From Chrysoperla carnea (taxonomy: Eukaryota > Arthropoda > Insecta > Neuroptera > Chrysopidae), in NCBI RefSeq assembly GCF_905475395.1, contig NC_058341.1, positions 37,029,501 to 37,093,500 of the forward strand: DNA of 64,000 nucleotides, written 5' to 3'. Position 1 is the first letter of the stretch; every line of letters begins with the position of its first letter. The notes under the pieces are model-generated. The model was not told the origin of the DNA. It searched no databases and was given only the letters and a program-made list of their open reading frames with translations. The position numbers were made by a program, and so were the translations under genes. Shown here piece by piece: positions 1 to 11,869 of the stretch.

Positions 1-71
1 TTTACGGTAAAATATAACTTAAAATTCAGTTTAATATAAACTAGTATACAATTTTTGTTTGTAAATTTCAG

Positions 72-147
72 GGAACAAATGAAAGAAATGGAAAATCATC
101 TTAAAAAATATGAAAAGTATTATCCTGTTGATCAGCATGCTAAATAA
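72..147 (+). CDS. terminal exon of an unidentified gene (5' part outside window)
   Basis: A typical acceptor (ttgtaaatttcag) at 59-71 is followed by an open stretch that reads, after one carried base, EQMKEMENHLKKYEKYY and then PVDQHAK before a TAA stop at 145-147. The segment is charged and helical, as expected for the C-terminal tail of a soluble protein. The rest of the gene lies left of the window, so I cannot assign a family. The acceptor, the stop and the convergent orientation to cyclin K make a real last exon likely, but 24 residues are not enough for more. Confidence 0.45.
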
Positions 148-1116
148 TTTTTATCTTGAACATCAAATTCAATAATGTATATACTGATACTTAAAAAAAG
201 GGAGTAACTCTCAAATACCAAAGACTCTGTTTACATGATTCACATCACTAATAAATCTTTAATTGGGACCATTGTATAAATTTAATTAGGATTTTAATGT
301 AATTTTTATACCTACTGTTATACGAATTTAATGTAAAATGTCATTTAGTCTTGTATTTACACCAAGGCTAACCACGCACAGTTCTAGTGCATCAAATCGG
401 TGGGGCATCTTGTTCGTAAGAACCTAAGTTAACACAATTTGTATATAAAATAGTGAAATGATTAAAATTGCAATTTAGAAACGTTTAAAAAAATAGTATG
501 GTATGCCCAACAGCTAAATAAAAATTTTAAAATATTATTACAAACTTGTTTTTTTACGTCCTTATTTTTCACATTCAACCGCTATAATATAAAAATGCAA
601 TTTTTTGCCTATATTACCAAATTATCATTTATATTATGAATCGATCGCCAGATTTCACATAAAAATCACCAGTTACGAAAAAACCTCGCGTTAGGATTTA
701 AGCAGCCGCAACTCAATAGAATACTCTCTCCTATAATGTATTTAACAAAATTTAAAAAACCCCTATGTGCGATTTTTCCTTGTATTTCTCTAATCCGATT
801 TTCTTGAAACATAGCTAAGATCGACCTTCATTAAATAAGTTTTCAAAAAAATTAAAGCCGGTCAAACCTGCCGCAATTAAATAATCCTATTTTTTTGTTT
901 GGTTTGATTCGGTTAATATACGATTTTTTATAAATTATTTTATTTTTGAAAACTTATATTACAATTCTTTTACAAATTTGTGTTTTTTTCTAATTATATA
1001 ATAGTTTATGCCTTCTTAAAAAAGAAATTTATACAAATTTTTAATCATTACACATCTTGTAACGTATCAGGACTTTGAATTGTGCCGGCATTCTGTATAG
1101 GCCGGGTGGGTTCTTG
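148..1116. other. 3' UTRs and intergenic DNA between two convergent genes
   Basis: This stretch holds no coding region I can support. It must contain the 3' end of the gene ending at 147 and the 3' UTR of cyclin K coming from the right. A reverse-strand AATAAA (tttatt at 939-944) is a candidate polyadenylation signal for cyclin K. Positions 793-835 share the phrase gaaacatagctaaga with 26853-26905, so part of this DNA is an interspersed repeat. Confidence 0.5.
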
Positions 1117-1344
1117 TCATGTTGGTGGCGGATAATATGGTCGAACAGGCGCAGGTGTAAAATATGACGCTCCAACAACTGCTGGATAATGTCCTGGTGC
1201 ACCAACAAATGACGCGTAAACACCTGGTGGCGCTGATGTTGGTGGCGGTTGACTCATATGAGGTGGTGGGGGCGCTTGATTCATGTGCGGTTGTACTGGT
1301 GGTGGTCCAGCTAAATGTGCATTTGGCGGTAAATGAGGAGGAAC
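1117..1344 (-). CDS. CycK: CycK exon 3 (proline-rich C-terminus)
   Basis: The acceptor ttttatttag precedes 75 codons rich in Pro, His and Gly ([16 protein letters not shown]..., ending RPYYPPPT) and a TGA at 1119-1117. Composition and phase fit the cyclin K tail. Confidence 0.85.
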   Translation of the reverse strand, partial: VPPHLPPNAHLAGPPPVQPHMNQAPPPPHMSQPPPTSAPPGVYASFVGAPGHYPAVVGASYFTPAPVRPYYPPPT

Positions 1345-4236
1345 CTAAATAAAAATTAATTTGTTTAAGTAAAATCAAGACGATTTTATTTACCTGCCTA
1401 AATTATTAAGAACAAATAGCTTTTTTTTTCAAAGCATACTTTTAACATAGAAACAAAATAACAAAAATTGGAAATTATTATTAATTTATGTCAAATGATG
1501 GACACAGAGGACTTTTGATCTAGGTGCTAGGGACCCTCTTGCGGTACCCCTCTTTTTGTTATGTCAAATAATAATTTTTGAGAGTTAAAAACGTCACTTT
1601 TTTCATCTACCTAACCTACGACACCAAAAAATGTCATCTGCGTTAAAGAAATTCTGTCAAAAGCCTCTTCCTACAAATTTTGTTTAGAGCTACTGTTTGT
1701 GTTTCGGCGATAAGTTTCAATATAAAGCTATACAGAGTGGCCATTAAAACTTTTTCTCAGTTTTTAGATTTTCTAAAATAATTAGAGTCCAAAAGCCACG
1801 AAAATTCAACCTTCAATCACCAGGCAAATATTTTCTTAGATATTGCATTAATTATGCTTGGTATATAAAGAAATTGTAGTTAAAAAATGAAAAATCGTCC
1901 AAATGAAGCCCTCTATTTTGGAGTGATTTTCGACAGTATACTGATTTTTACTGATAATTCTCGATTTTATCTTGTTTGTGGCCACTTTGGCGTATACAAC
2001 AACAAAGCAATAATAAATACATACTACTGTTTGTATTGGCGTGGTAAATGTTGGAGGATATGAAGCCATCGGTGGTGGAGCCGTATATGTATATTGAAAT
2101 CGTGGCATTTCAGGTGCTAACACTTTTATTGGCTTAGCTGGCGGTGTGATCATTGGAGGCACTGTAGGAATTGCAGATGGCGGTTCTACTACCATTGGTA
2201 TTTTATCTGGTGTAATTTCATGACCATTTTTACTTGTTTTCGTTGGTCCAACAGGTTTTAACGGTGAATTATTTGCAGGCGGAGTTGGTGCTCTGAAAAA
2301 TAGATTAAATTCGATCTTATTTGGAAATAAAATTACAAATGTGCTATTATTAAGGATTTAATAAATTCATTCTCTTCTACTAGATTAGGTTTTGAAGAAA
2401 GCTGAGTATAAAAATATGAGGAAAAACATCTGTTGACTCTTATATATACCATAGAAACTTAGGTATCTGAAAAACCATGTTGCCCAGTAGAAAATTATCG
2501 CATTTACCGGATACACTTTTTTGGAACCTGAGACAATGTTTATGATCTGACGAACCCAAAAACTTCACACGTAATTTTGGTTACATAAGTCAAAAATTCT
2601 CGAAATAATTTTTATCTAAATTGTTTTCAAAACCTTCTCAACTCGGCGAAAAATGATTATCTGTTTGCTAATTTTAAACACTAAAATCTTTAGAATGAGA
2701 TGGGACTGCTTTTCGCGATGTCTCAAATAACTACCCAGAAATAATTAACAATTCTCAGAAAATTACATCACAGATATGCTAAATGGTGTACAAGGAGATT
2801 TAAAAATGTTCTTTGAAACCTCCAAATTGATTTTTTTGATCAAAAACATTACCGATTCGTTTATTTTTCTTTTTCTTAAAACTTGCTTTAATCGATATAA
2901 TTATGTTAAAACGCATTGTGCGTACCAATTTTTATTGTAGAAAAATTCTTAAATTATATATACGCGTTTATGATTATGGATGGTATCATAATTAAGTGCC
3001 ATCAATTATTAATAATATTTATTTTATTAATAATGAAAATAATTTATAAAATACTATATTAAAAAAAAAAAAAAAAAACTTTTAACAAAAAGAAAACCGA
3101 CTTCAAAAGAAAAACTTTTCCAAAACAAATTAATATGCACTAAAAAGTAAAAAAATAACGATAATATAATGTAGTTAAAATTATTGTTTCTTTTGGAGTC
3201 GGTGTCAGCCAAGCTAATGTAGCAAACTGTTCTGTCAGAGTTGTTTCCTTGGCTGACACCGACTCCAAAAGTAACATTAATTTTAACTACCTGATCATTG
3301 CATTTGACAGTTAAATTTTAGTCAACTGAGTTTTTTAAAATATTTTTATGATTTTTAATTATTATTAATGGGTACGCTGTTAATTGCTGATTTGACTAAA
3401 TTGTTTCCTGTCTCGATACTAATATACTATCTCAAAAGTATGTAATAGTAAATTGAAAAAAAAAGTTACCTTGGAGGTAAAGGAGGACTGTCAGGTGCCG
3501 GATTTGTACTTGTCGTTGAATATAAATCTAAAACTTGATGACAAATATCTTCCAACAAATCCATTGTAATATCTTCGACAAACATGTCCCACCATCGTAA
3601 ATGCCTTGAAGTTCTACCGACCCAATCAACAACTTCAAATTTAGAAAGTTTACCAGCTAAATACATTAATGCTACTGCAATCACCTCAGGTTCCCATTGT
3701 AACGCTAACGTTGTACACAGACTATCATTTACAAAAGTCCACGCCATTTGTACCATTTTCTGTAGTTTTTGTTTGTCCCCTTTTAAGCACTTTGCGTATC
3801 TCAATAAATAACTGTAAGGATGTTCAACTTGTAAATCAAATTTAATAGTTTGTAATAAAATACGTTCTAAAGTCATCACTTCTTCTTTGGGATCTTCACC
3901 AAATGTTGCAAATTTTGCGTCGGTTAATAAACTTCTGGCTGTTTTTATAATATCTTTACACTTTTTAGGAGTTTCTTCAACTTTGCCAGCTAAGAATAAA
4001 CAACAACAGGCTGTAACGTAACGCGGAAATGTTCGAAACGAGTGAAACATATAAAATCGATGAAAATAAACAACACCAGTTGCCATCGTATTGTAACCTA
4101 GATCCATCTTTGTACCGGTATCAATTATGAAACGAGCGCCTTCACGACGGTATCGACTTTCCGTTTCGAAATCGATACCGTCCGCGGCTGAAGGAGAATT
4201 TCGAATTTCCTTCTTTTCATAATACCAACACGGCAT
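1117..4236 (-). CDS. CycK: Cyclin K, regulatory subunit of CDK12/CDK13
   Basis: Three exons, 4236-3470, 2292-2025 and 1344-1117, join with matching phases into 1263 nt, 420 aa. Exon 1 carries both cyclin folds: [59 protein letters not shown] and [20 protein letters not shown] are near-identical to animal cyclin K. Residues from about 245 onward are proline-rich with PPP and HMxQPPP patterns, as in the family's disordered C-terminus. Known role: cyclin K activates CDK12/13, which phosphorylate the RNA polymerase II C-terminal domain during elongation and support expression of long and DNA-repair genes, in the nucleus. The start is the ATG at 4236 (MPCWYYEK); the frame stays open further upstream but only through a GTG. 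The protein is shorter than human cyclin K because the proline-rich tail is reduced. The neighbour on the other strand is NSA2, transcribed away from it. Confidence 0.95.
1345..2024 (-). other. CycK intron 2
   Basis: This is a 680-nt intron between the GTATGT donor and TTTAG acceptor. The part around 1500-1680 is less AT-rich than its surroundings and looks like old repeat DNA. No gene is seen. Confidence 0.7.
2025..2292 (-). CDS. CycK: CycK exon 2 (proline-rich)
   Basis: The acceptor ctatttttcag precedes [14 protein letters not shown]; the first base completes Arg with exon 1. Two in-phase donors sit three bases apart: GTATGT (exon end 2025, chosen) and GTAGTA (exon end 2028). They differ by one valine. 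Confidence 0.85.
2293..3469 (-). other. CycK intron 1 with a small inverted-repeat element
   Basis: This 1177-nt intron has donor GTAACT and acceptor TTTTCAG. It contains a 17-base A run near 3061 and the hairpin element at 3171-3290. No other coding sequence is seen. Confidence 0.75.
3171..3290. mobile_element. 120-bp MITE-like hairpin element in CycK intron 1
   Basis: The two ends are inverted copies of 43 bp with about three mismatches, beginning GTAGTTAAAATTA and containing the perfect 20-mer TTGGAGTCGGTGTCAGCCAA. The loop is about 34 bp. Left of it, a further A-rich stretch with aaaaccgacttcaaaag repeats the phrase in altered form. The structure is that of a non-autonomous terminal-inverted-repeat element; no coding capacity. 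Confidence 0.6.
3470..4236 (-). CDS. CycK: CycK exon 1 (both cyclin boxes)
   Basis: It runs from ATG to the donor AG|GTAACT. The exon ends two bases into an Arg codon (phase 2). It encodes residues 1-255 and includes the full cyclin fold and the start of the proline-rich region. Confidence 0.95.
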
Positions 4237-4852
4237 TTTTGCAATGAATAATTTCACAAAGTAAACACTGGTTCTGACACTTCTAACCTTAACCTATCTT
4301 TTCAAACACATCCATAACTTGTATTAAATTTTTACAGTTACATTGTAAATAATTTTTATTATTTAATGGTGTATTATTTTATCTAAATATAACAATAATA
4401 TATTTTTTATTAATTACTATCTGAATTTTATGAATAAATTTGTATTTCAACTTTTCTACAAACACACTGACTTGTCCAGTACTGCCAATGTTTCGCAATC
4501 GTACTTTTTCAATAATTTTCCAATTTAAATTATAATGAAATTGATAAATATGTTTAATGAGTTTTTACAACAAAAAAATTATCTTATTAATAAATCCTAA
4601 TAACATGTAAAAACAAAATGGGTAAAACTTTTGTCTCCAAACTAAGCATTATTTCATACATAAATATAATATTGCTAGCTAATATGCATTTACTGAATTT
4701 TTAAAGCATCAATCAAAAATTATCCCAACAATGGAAACTTAACTTGTATTTTATTAAAAAAAAAACATCGTTTTAAAGTACTGCCTAGATTCCTTAATCT
4801 TTAAATTTTATTAAGCAATATTTCTTACTTTATTCAAAGTTACATATGCAAA

Positions 4853-4903
4853 ATATTGCACAACTTGTACAAAGTTGTGAATAATTTCAAAGTTGTGCAA
4901 TAT
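4853..4903. repeat. 14-bp perfect inverted repeat upstream of CycK
   Basis: ATATTGCACAACTT at 4853-4866 is mirrored by AAGTTGTGCAATAT at 4890-4903, with two further partial copies of the core (CAAAGTTGTG) in between. It lies about 620 bp upstream of the CycK start. It may be a remnant of a small element. Confidence 0.5.
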
Positions 4904-4965
4904 ATTGACAATTTGACAAATGAATTAATATAAGATAAGATATGTAGGGTATCTTGCCAGAAATT

Positions 4966-5053
4966 AAACCAAATGTTTAAAGGCCAATACAAATATTCAA
5001 ATTCAAAAAATGTAACGAATTGGCTATGTAAACCAAATGTTTAAAGGCCAATA
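4966..5053 (+). repeat. short direct repeat, unit spacing about 64 bp
   Basis: The phrase AACCAAATGTTTAAAGGCCA followed by ATA occurs at about 4967 and again at about 5031. This is a small local duplication with no coding meaning. Confidence 0.6.
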
Positions 5054-5760
5054 AAATATTTATATATATGGGGCTTATTAATTATCGCCGTATTTCAAGT
5101 AAATGAGTAAAATTTCAGTTTAAAATCTTGCTATACGGTTTACTTTCAATTAACATTACTTAATTTGAATTCTTTTGAACGAAGCTGTCCGACTATTGAT
5201 ACGTTACTTCGAAATTTTATATTCAGGATGCAACCCGTTTTATCAGTTTCCTTCTTGAAAGATACTGTTAAAAGAGGTTTTTCTTTTATAATATGGCGCA
5301 GTCCATTTTGAAAGTCCATTATGCACTGTAGTTTTAGGGTTTGCCAAATGTTTATTAATTATTGTTAAAATTGGATGACAAATAAAATTTTTATAAACTC
5401 AAACTTATCTCATATTCACAGCCACAGAGTTGATGGATCTACGTGTCTTTAAATTCCGCCCCTCATTAAACAAAATTCTGATTCCATTTAGTTTTACCAT
5501 CTGATATTGCTATATTTAGTTTTAATTTGATTTTATATTGTATAAACAGTAAGAAATAAACTGATAACTAACTGCATAATGAAAAAATTAAAATATTTTA
5601 TATATACGTCCAGTTGTACATATCGATGACTATAATTATTTTTATAGTAACTTTTCAGATTTAATGTTACTTAAAAAATAGGGATTTTTAACAAGTTTAC
5701 CGGAAATTGACAACTTTTTAGAAATAATCGGCCATTTCATTTAAATACTTTCCTGTGTAG

Positions 5761-5782
5761 TGATGGTTGTTGTGTGAGATAG
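5761..5782 (+). promoter_or_regulatory. NSA2: candidate 3' end of a non-coding first exon of NSA2 (GTGAGT donor)
   Basis: GATAG|GTGAGTAA at 5778-5790 is a near-perfect donor, and a good acceptor (tatttttcatttt-type tract ending ttttcag) lies at 7131-7136, 15 bases before the NSA2 ATG. A 5' UTR intron of about 1354 nt is therefore likely. The exon's start is not determined; the pyrimidine-rich CTTTCCTGTG just upstream could hold the transcription start. Confidence 0.4.
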
Positions 5783-7136
5783 GTGAGTAATATTAGATTT
5801 TATGTATAATTTAATAAATTTTAATTATTTATTTTCTAAATAAAACATTTTGATAACAAATATAAAGATTTTCGTGTTAAATTAACAAGTATTTCATGCA
5901 ATATTACAAAATTAACTCAATATTATTTTTGCCACCACATGGTGAAATGTTGGTTAATTTAAAACGTGTTAGCCCGTGTTTTTTTCAATATTAACAATAT
6001 CAGTTTCAATTGTTTCTAAATTAACAAATTTTCTGATACCTTTTATTTTTTACTTCATAGCGAAAGAGTAAAATTCTATTGAATCCTAATTTTGCTATTT
6101 TTTCTGTTTTGTATCCAAATAGTTGGCATAAATATGTTATTCCGGTTAGCAACTATTTTCCCATTAAATAGGCACAAATTTTTGAAAAATAGTTTAAAAG
6201 GTGTTATTTTCCGTTTCTCTCAATGAATATGACTGTTTAGTCATTTTTGAAAAATTTATATTTAAAAAAAAAGGTAAGTTTGATTAATAGAGTTGTTTTT
6301 CTTAGGCGAACGAATTATCTTAGTTTTGCAAAGATTTAAAATGGGTATAAGGTTTAAATTCATTCTACGAGTTTGAGTTGACGTAGTAATATTTTTGAGA
6401 TGCGTTTTTCTTTGCGATGCTATAAAAGTTGCTAAAATACGAATATTATACTTGAGTTACGAATCCAATGAAATTGTGAGATATAAAAGCTTGTTATTAT
6501 ATCTCAATATCTTAGATAAATAAATCGTATTAATTTCCATGTTAACAAAATTAATTTATTTTCTTCGCGATACCTCAAAAAACTGTGTCCTGTGATATCA
6601 AAGACTTCAATTAAAAATTAAAGTTATTCTAGTGTTTGACAAAATCTGGTATCTGAAAAATCTGATCTTATTGCGCCACAGAAATTTTAATTGCTTCGAA
6701 ATTTTTATAAACTAACCGATTACTTTTTTAATATTGTTCGATGTATGATTTTAAGAAAAATTTTTAAAAGCAATCATTTTTTGATAATTGGGAAAATTTC
6801 TTATCCACTTCCTTTATACGTTTTTAGCCCTCTTAAAAAACGGAAAGTAGTCGGGCAAAATCAATCTAATATTTGAAAATATTTCTTTAAGAGTTCCTTT
6901 AACAATTTAGGTCTGTCCAAGTAGTCGTTATACTTGCAGATTGTATTAAAAATGTACCTCAAAATTGTTTCCTATCTTGACTAATTTACAAGATAAATTG
7001 TTCGCCTAATCTGTGTAATACAATTCATGAACATTAATTGAGAGTCATATTCGGAGAGATATCGGATTATTAAGTACTTAATTCGGTTATCTCGAAAAAT
7101 ATGACTTAACTAATATCTATTATTTTATATTTTCAG
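5783..7136 (+). other. probable 5' UTR intron of NSA2
   Basis: The stretch is AT-rich with no supportable coding region. It is bounded by the donor at 5783 and the acceptor ending at 7136. Short open frames inside it (for example 6691-6876) have no family features. Confidence 0.4.
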
Positions 7137-7151
7137 AATATTTAAAACAAA

Positions 7152-7931
7152 ATGCCACAAAACGAATATATTGAGAGGCACCGTAAATTGTACGGTCGCC
7201 GTCTTGACTATGAAGAACGTAAAAGAAAACGTGAAGCTCGTGAACCACATAAACGTGCCGAAAAAGCTCGTAGCTTACGTGGTCTTAAAGCTAAAATGTA
7301 CAATAAAGAACGTCGTAATGAAAAGATACAAATGAAAAAGAAAATTCAAGCACATGAACAAAAGAAAATTAAAAAATCTACTGATAAAGTTGAAGAAGGA
7401 GCTTTACCAGTTTATCTCTTAGACCGAAATGTTCAATCTAGAGCAAAAGTATTATCGAATATGATAAAACAAAAAAGAAAAGAAAAAGCTGGAAAATGGG
7501 ATGTTCCAATTCCAAAAGTTAGAGCGCAAGGAGATGCTGAAGTTTTTAAAGTAATGCGGACGGGAAAATCGAAACGAAAAGCCTGGAAACGTATGGTTAC
7601 TAAAGTTACGTATGTAGGAGAAGGATTCACCAGGAAACCACCAAAATTTGAACGTTTTATTAGACCTATGGCGTTACGATTCAAGAAAGCACATGTAACA
7701 CATCCTGAATTAAAAGCAACATTTTGTCTACCAATTATTGGTGTGAAGAAAAATCCAAGCTCGGTTATGTTTACATCGCTAGGGGTTATTACAAAAGGAA
7801 CAGTTATTGAAGTGAATATTTCAGAACTTGGTTTGGTCACACAATCTGGTAAAGTTGTTTGGGGAAAATATGCACAAGTTACAAATAATCCTGAAAATGA
7901 TGGATGTATTAATGCTGTATTACTTGTGTGA
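7152..7931 (+). CDS. NSA2: NSA2 ribosome biogenesis protein
   Basis: An uninterrupted 259-aa frame matches the eukaryotic NSA2 family (about 260 aa) over its full length: [20 protein letters not shown] at the start, the highly basic [19 protein letters not shown] helix, [47 protein letters not shown], and the C-terminal S8e-like beta domain ([39 protein letters not shown], ending INAVLLV). Known role: NSA2 is a nucleolar assembly factor of pre-60S particles, needed for 27S pre-rRNA processing. The start is certain because the family begins with this sequence. AATAAA at 7950-7955 ends the transcript. RpS27A follows 694 bp downstream on the same strand. Confidence 0.96.
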   Translation: MPQNEYIERHRKLYGRRLDYEERKRKREAREPHKRAEKARSLRGLKAKMYNKERRNEKIQMKKKIQAHEQKKIKKSTDKVEEGALPVYLLDRNVQSRAKVLSNMIKQKRKEKAGKWDVPIPKVRAQGDAEVFKVMRTGKSKRKAWKRMVTKVTYVGEGFTRKPPKFERFIRPMALRFKKAHVTHPELKATFCLPIIGVKKNPSSVMFTSLGVITKGTVIEVNISELGLVTQSGKVVWGKYAQVTNNPENDGCINAVLLV

Positions 7932-7949
7932 TCTTTATTTAAGTCTAAT

Positions 7950-7955
7950 AATAAA
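7950..7955 (+). terminator. NSA2 polyadenylation signal
   Basis: A canonical AATAAA lies 19 nt after the NSA2 stop codon, followed by a T-rich stretch at 7977-8000 that could serve as the downstream element. Confidence 0.65.
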
Positions 7956-8601
7956 AATTTATACTAAAAAATCATTGTTTTTATTTATTTTTTATTAATC
8001 TTTAGTATTATTTCCATACCATTTTATTTCTTATAGCGCTTGAAATGAAGAGGTTTTACAATTTTTAGAATACTTAGTATGGTGACCACATAACTGGAAA
8101 ACACGGTGGCCAACATGTTTCCATCCCAATTTTATTTCGAAAATGGCGCGAGAAAATATTTCGCATACAAATTTATCAAATTTTGTTGAAAACACTTTTT
8201 ATAAATCCACATCTCTTAGTTTTGATTATTTTTATGGAATATACAAGGTTTTCGAACAAAATTTATAAAATTTTGTATACCGATTAGTATTGTAATTTAA
8301 AGTTCTTTCTCAATTTAGCTCGGTCAACACTTATCATTTGGAAACCTATATTTTATTCTTGACACTTATTTGAATTTTTTTAAATTATACGACCAGTTTA
8401 AAGCATTTATTAGCAGTTTAAAGCCTTAGTAAAGCATTTATTTATCATCTAAGGAATTTATTCCACAATCGATTTTGCAAATTTAAACCAACAAAAGTGT
8501 CCGATTATAATTACTTCTTCTGATTCAGAAAAAATTATTCGAAAATTCATAAAATAGTTTTTCATATTTTTTTCAAAATCAAATATTTATTTTTTTTTAA
8601 G
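7956..8601. other. NSA2-RpS27A intergenic region and RpS27A 5' leader
   Basis: No gene is seen. The sequence ends in a long T tract followed by aag at 8599-8601, a plausible 3' splice site. The RpS27A message therefore probably has an upstream non-coding exon within this stretch, which I could not place. Confidence 0.4.
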
Positions 8602-8607
8602 GTGTGA

Positions 8608-9483
<876 letters not shown>

Positions 9484-9626
9484 ATCTTCATCTTTATTGT
9501 AAGGTTATATAAAAAAAAAAAAAAATACACTGTTTCAGTTAATAGAAATTTCATCTTTATTATAATATATTAAATTTTTAATAAATGTTAATTGAGCAGT
9601 GACCAAATTCTTTTTATTAAATATAT

Positions 9627-9750
9627 GTACACTCACTGTCAGAAAAAGTGCCACAGTTAAAACATTCTAAGCGTACGCATCATATGTTATGTTATAATAC
9701 TAACACTTAGAATGTTTTAAAACGAGCATTTTTTGTGACATTGAGTATAC
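9627..9750. mobile_element. 124-bp Tc1-like MITE candidate
   Basis: The ends are imperfect inverted repeats of about 45 bp: GTACACTCACTGTCAGAAAA on the left against GTATACTCAATGTCACAAAA on the reverse of the right end, both running into TTAAAACATTCTAAG. The central spacer is about 35 bp. The outer sequence resembles Tc1-type terminal repeats; no transposase is present. Confidence 0.55.
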
Positions 9751-10236
9751 CTTATTTTTTGAACTAATATAGGCAGTAATCGATTTTTATGAAGCAAGCG
9801 GCTTTTAAATGTTAGTCTACGAAATCGATGCATAAAGTTTGTTGGATGAATTATCGATATAGAAAAAATTAGCCAAATATATTAGAAATGTTTAAAACAT
9901 GTTGCGGGAGTTTACACAAACAACGTCTGTAAGATTTTGCATGTGGCAAGCATTTTAACTGAAAAACCACTTGAGAAGAGATTGAATTTGAATCATGCAA
10001 ACTTTTACACACTTTGGCTTATTTTGGAAAGGTGGGATAGTTTTTCTCATCAACTCATTCATTCTAGATTAACAAGAATCACGCAAATAAATCACTTAGT
10101 TATGGAAATACATTTTTCTTTTCATAAAAGCAAAGAGCCGCTAGTACAAGCAAATTTTTTGGTGTCGAAAAGATTAGCATACTTGTAGAAAAAAAATTGC
10201 AAGCTACATTACAGCAAACGCTCATCTTTTTATACC

Positions 10237-10751
10237 ATGTATATATGAAATAAATCAAGGTATACTAAGTTTAGTCCCAAGTTTGTAACACTTAAAAATA
10301 TTGATGCTACGAACAAAATTTTGGTATAGGTGTTCATAAAATCACCTAATTAGTCCGTTTCCGGTTATCTGTCCGTAAGAGATATCAAGCTAAAATTTAT
10401 TATGAGTGCGTAAAATTATAGAGTGCTTAAGACGTAAAATGTGAGGCCGAGTTCGTAAATCAGCAACATAGGTTAATCATCTTGTAAATTGTTAGAGATA
10501 GAACAAAAGTTTAAACGCAAAAAATGTTTCTTATAAAAAATTTAACAACTTTTATAAACATTTTTTCGTAAACACTGCTTACCCGCGAGGTCCCAAATTA
10601 GTTCAGGTCATTATACAGTAAGTATTATTTGGGAATATCGGTTATGTTTGTTGCACCATACTCGTGTTATACTTTCTATACTTAACTTCTAATAAGTAAT
10701 CAACACTGTCTATACATGGTTGGTATTTCAACAATTAAGTTTGTTTTTACT
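10237..10751 (+). repeat. interspersed repeat family 1, copy A
   Basis: Order of recognisable blocks: TACCATGTATATATGAAAT, GTTTAGTCCCAAGTTTGTAA, GGTGTTCATAAAATCACCTA, GAGATATCAAGCT, GTTAGAGATAGAACAAAAGT, AACATTTTTTCGTAAACA, and finally GGTATTTCAACAATTAAG. The same blocks recur in the same order in the other copies in this window, so this is a dispersed element. No protein-coding frame survives. Confidence 0.75.
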
Positions 10752-10920
10752 TGTTTTTTGATTTCATTGATTAATTTTCAACTACAATTTGAAAATCCGG
10801 TATATGTAAAACTGCACTACAAAAAAAAACATACTTTCGGAACTGTTTGCGAGTAAGCCCCTCACTTAAAAGAATTTTTATAGTAAAAAAGATTGCTATA
10901 CTATGTATGACTTAAGGGAA

Positions 10921-11483
10921 TTTTATACCTGTATATATGAAACAGAGAATATATTCTCTGTTACGAAATATATGAAGGTGCACTAATTTTAGTTCCCAGT
11001 TTATAACGCCTAGAAATAATAATGCTACTAGCAAAATTTGGGTAAAGGTGTTCATAAAATCACCTCAATAGTCCGTTTGTAGATCTCACGATAACTTAAA
11101 AACGAAGAGTTATCGATCTGAAATTTTTATGGTGTATTCAGGACGTAAAAAGTGACTGAGTTTTTAAAATGAGCTTTTAAATCCTAAAAGATATAAGAAA
11201 AGTTTACAAAAAAATCAACAACTTTAGTTTGAAATATTTCTTTCGTAAACATTAAAAGCGCAAATTAATGGAAAACTTCAGTTTTCAAGTGGAAATTTGT
11301 GATCAAATACTGTTAAGGGGCACAAATAAAAATTTTCAAAATTTATTTTATTCTACATAGGAACAAATATTTTTGTTTTTTTAAACTAGGTAAAATTTAA
11401 GAAATAGGAAGGTCTCTTATTTACAACTATCAATGCTGTGTATTTCAACAATTAACTCAGTCAATTGTTAATTTTCACTTGTT
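10921..11483 (+). repeat. interspersed repeat family 1, copy B (diverged)
   Basis: The same block order as copy A is recognisable but more decayed: GGTGTTCATAAAATCACC at 11050, CTGAAATTTTTATGGTGT, CAGGACGTAAAAAGTGA and the terminal GTATTTCAACAATTAACTCA. It lies tandem to copy A in the same direction. Confidence 0.65.
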
Positions 11484-11869
11484 TAAAGTCAATTTTTGTA
11501 ACAATAAAGGCAATCGGAATAAAAAACAGAATAAGTAAAGAACGCAACGTTTTATTATTAAATTATAATTTTTGTTTTTGTTTTAAATGACTGGAATTCC
11601 GAAAACCGAAGTCCTTCGATTCGTCTCAAATGGCTGCTAGGTACTCTGTTATGAGACGGGAGAAGCAAACCCGAAAGGATTTTTGGTAAATGAAACTGGA
11701 ATGGAGTAAACAGTTACAAAGAGTTGAAATTCTGTGTAACTAATATTTTCGGTTTGCGTTGCCATAAATCCTTTCTGATATTTTAATCTGATGCATAATA
11801 GAATACATATAATACCAAACTGAGGCAAATTGAAAAACTCTGCTTTTCGGAACTTCAACCAAAATTTTA

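Larger units (their letters stand above)
4237..5760. other. divergent intergenic region between CycK and NSA2
   Basis: Promoters of both genes should lie here, but no TATA box can be assigned with confidence. Visible structure: an inverted repeat ATATTGCACAACTT / AAGTTGTGCAATAT at 4853-4903, and a direct repeat of AACCAAATGTTTAAAGGCCA at about 4966 and 5030. No coding region is supported. Confidence 0.5.
9484..11869. other. intergenic region rich in repeats
   Basis: It holds the RpS27A 3' end, a small inverted-repeat element (9627-9750) and two diverged copies of an interspersed repeat (10237-10751 and 10921-11483). The short open frame at 9937-10188 has no family features and is not called as a gene. 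A reverse-strand AATAAA (11551-11556) could end the zinc-finger transcript coming from the right. Confidence 0.55.

Noticed and set aside
4237-4257. Upstream extension of cyclin K by seven residues
   Set aside because: The extension would start at GTG; the first ATG in frame is at 4236 with an acceptable context.
7433-7840. 135-aa reverse frame inside NSA2
   Set aside because: It is a shadow of the well-identified NSA2 coding sequence.
9937-10188. 83-aa open frame after RpS27A
   Set aside because: No family features, no splice or polyadenylation context, and it borders repeat copy A; it is probably chance or transposon debris.
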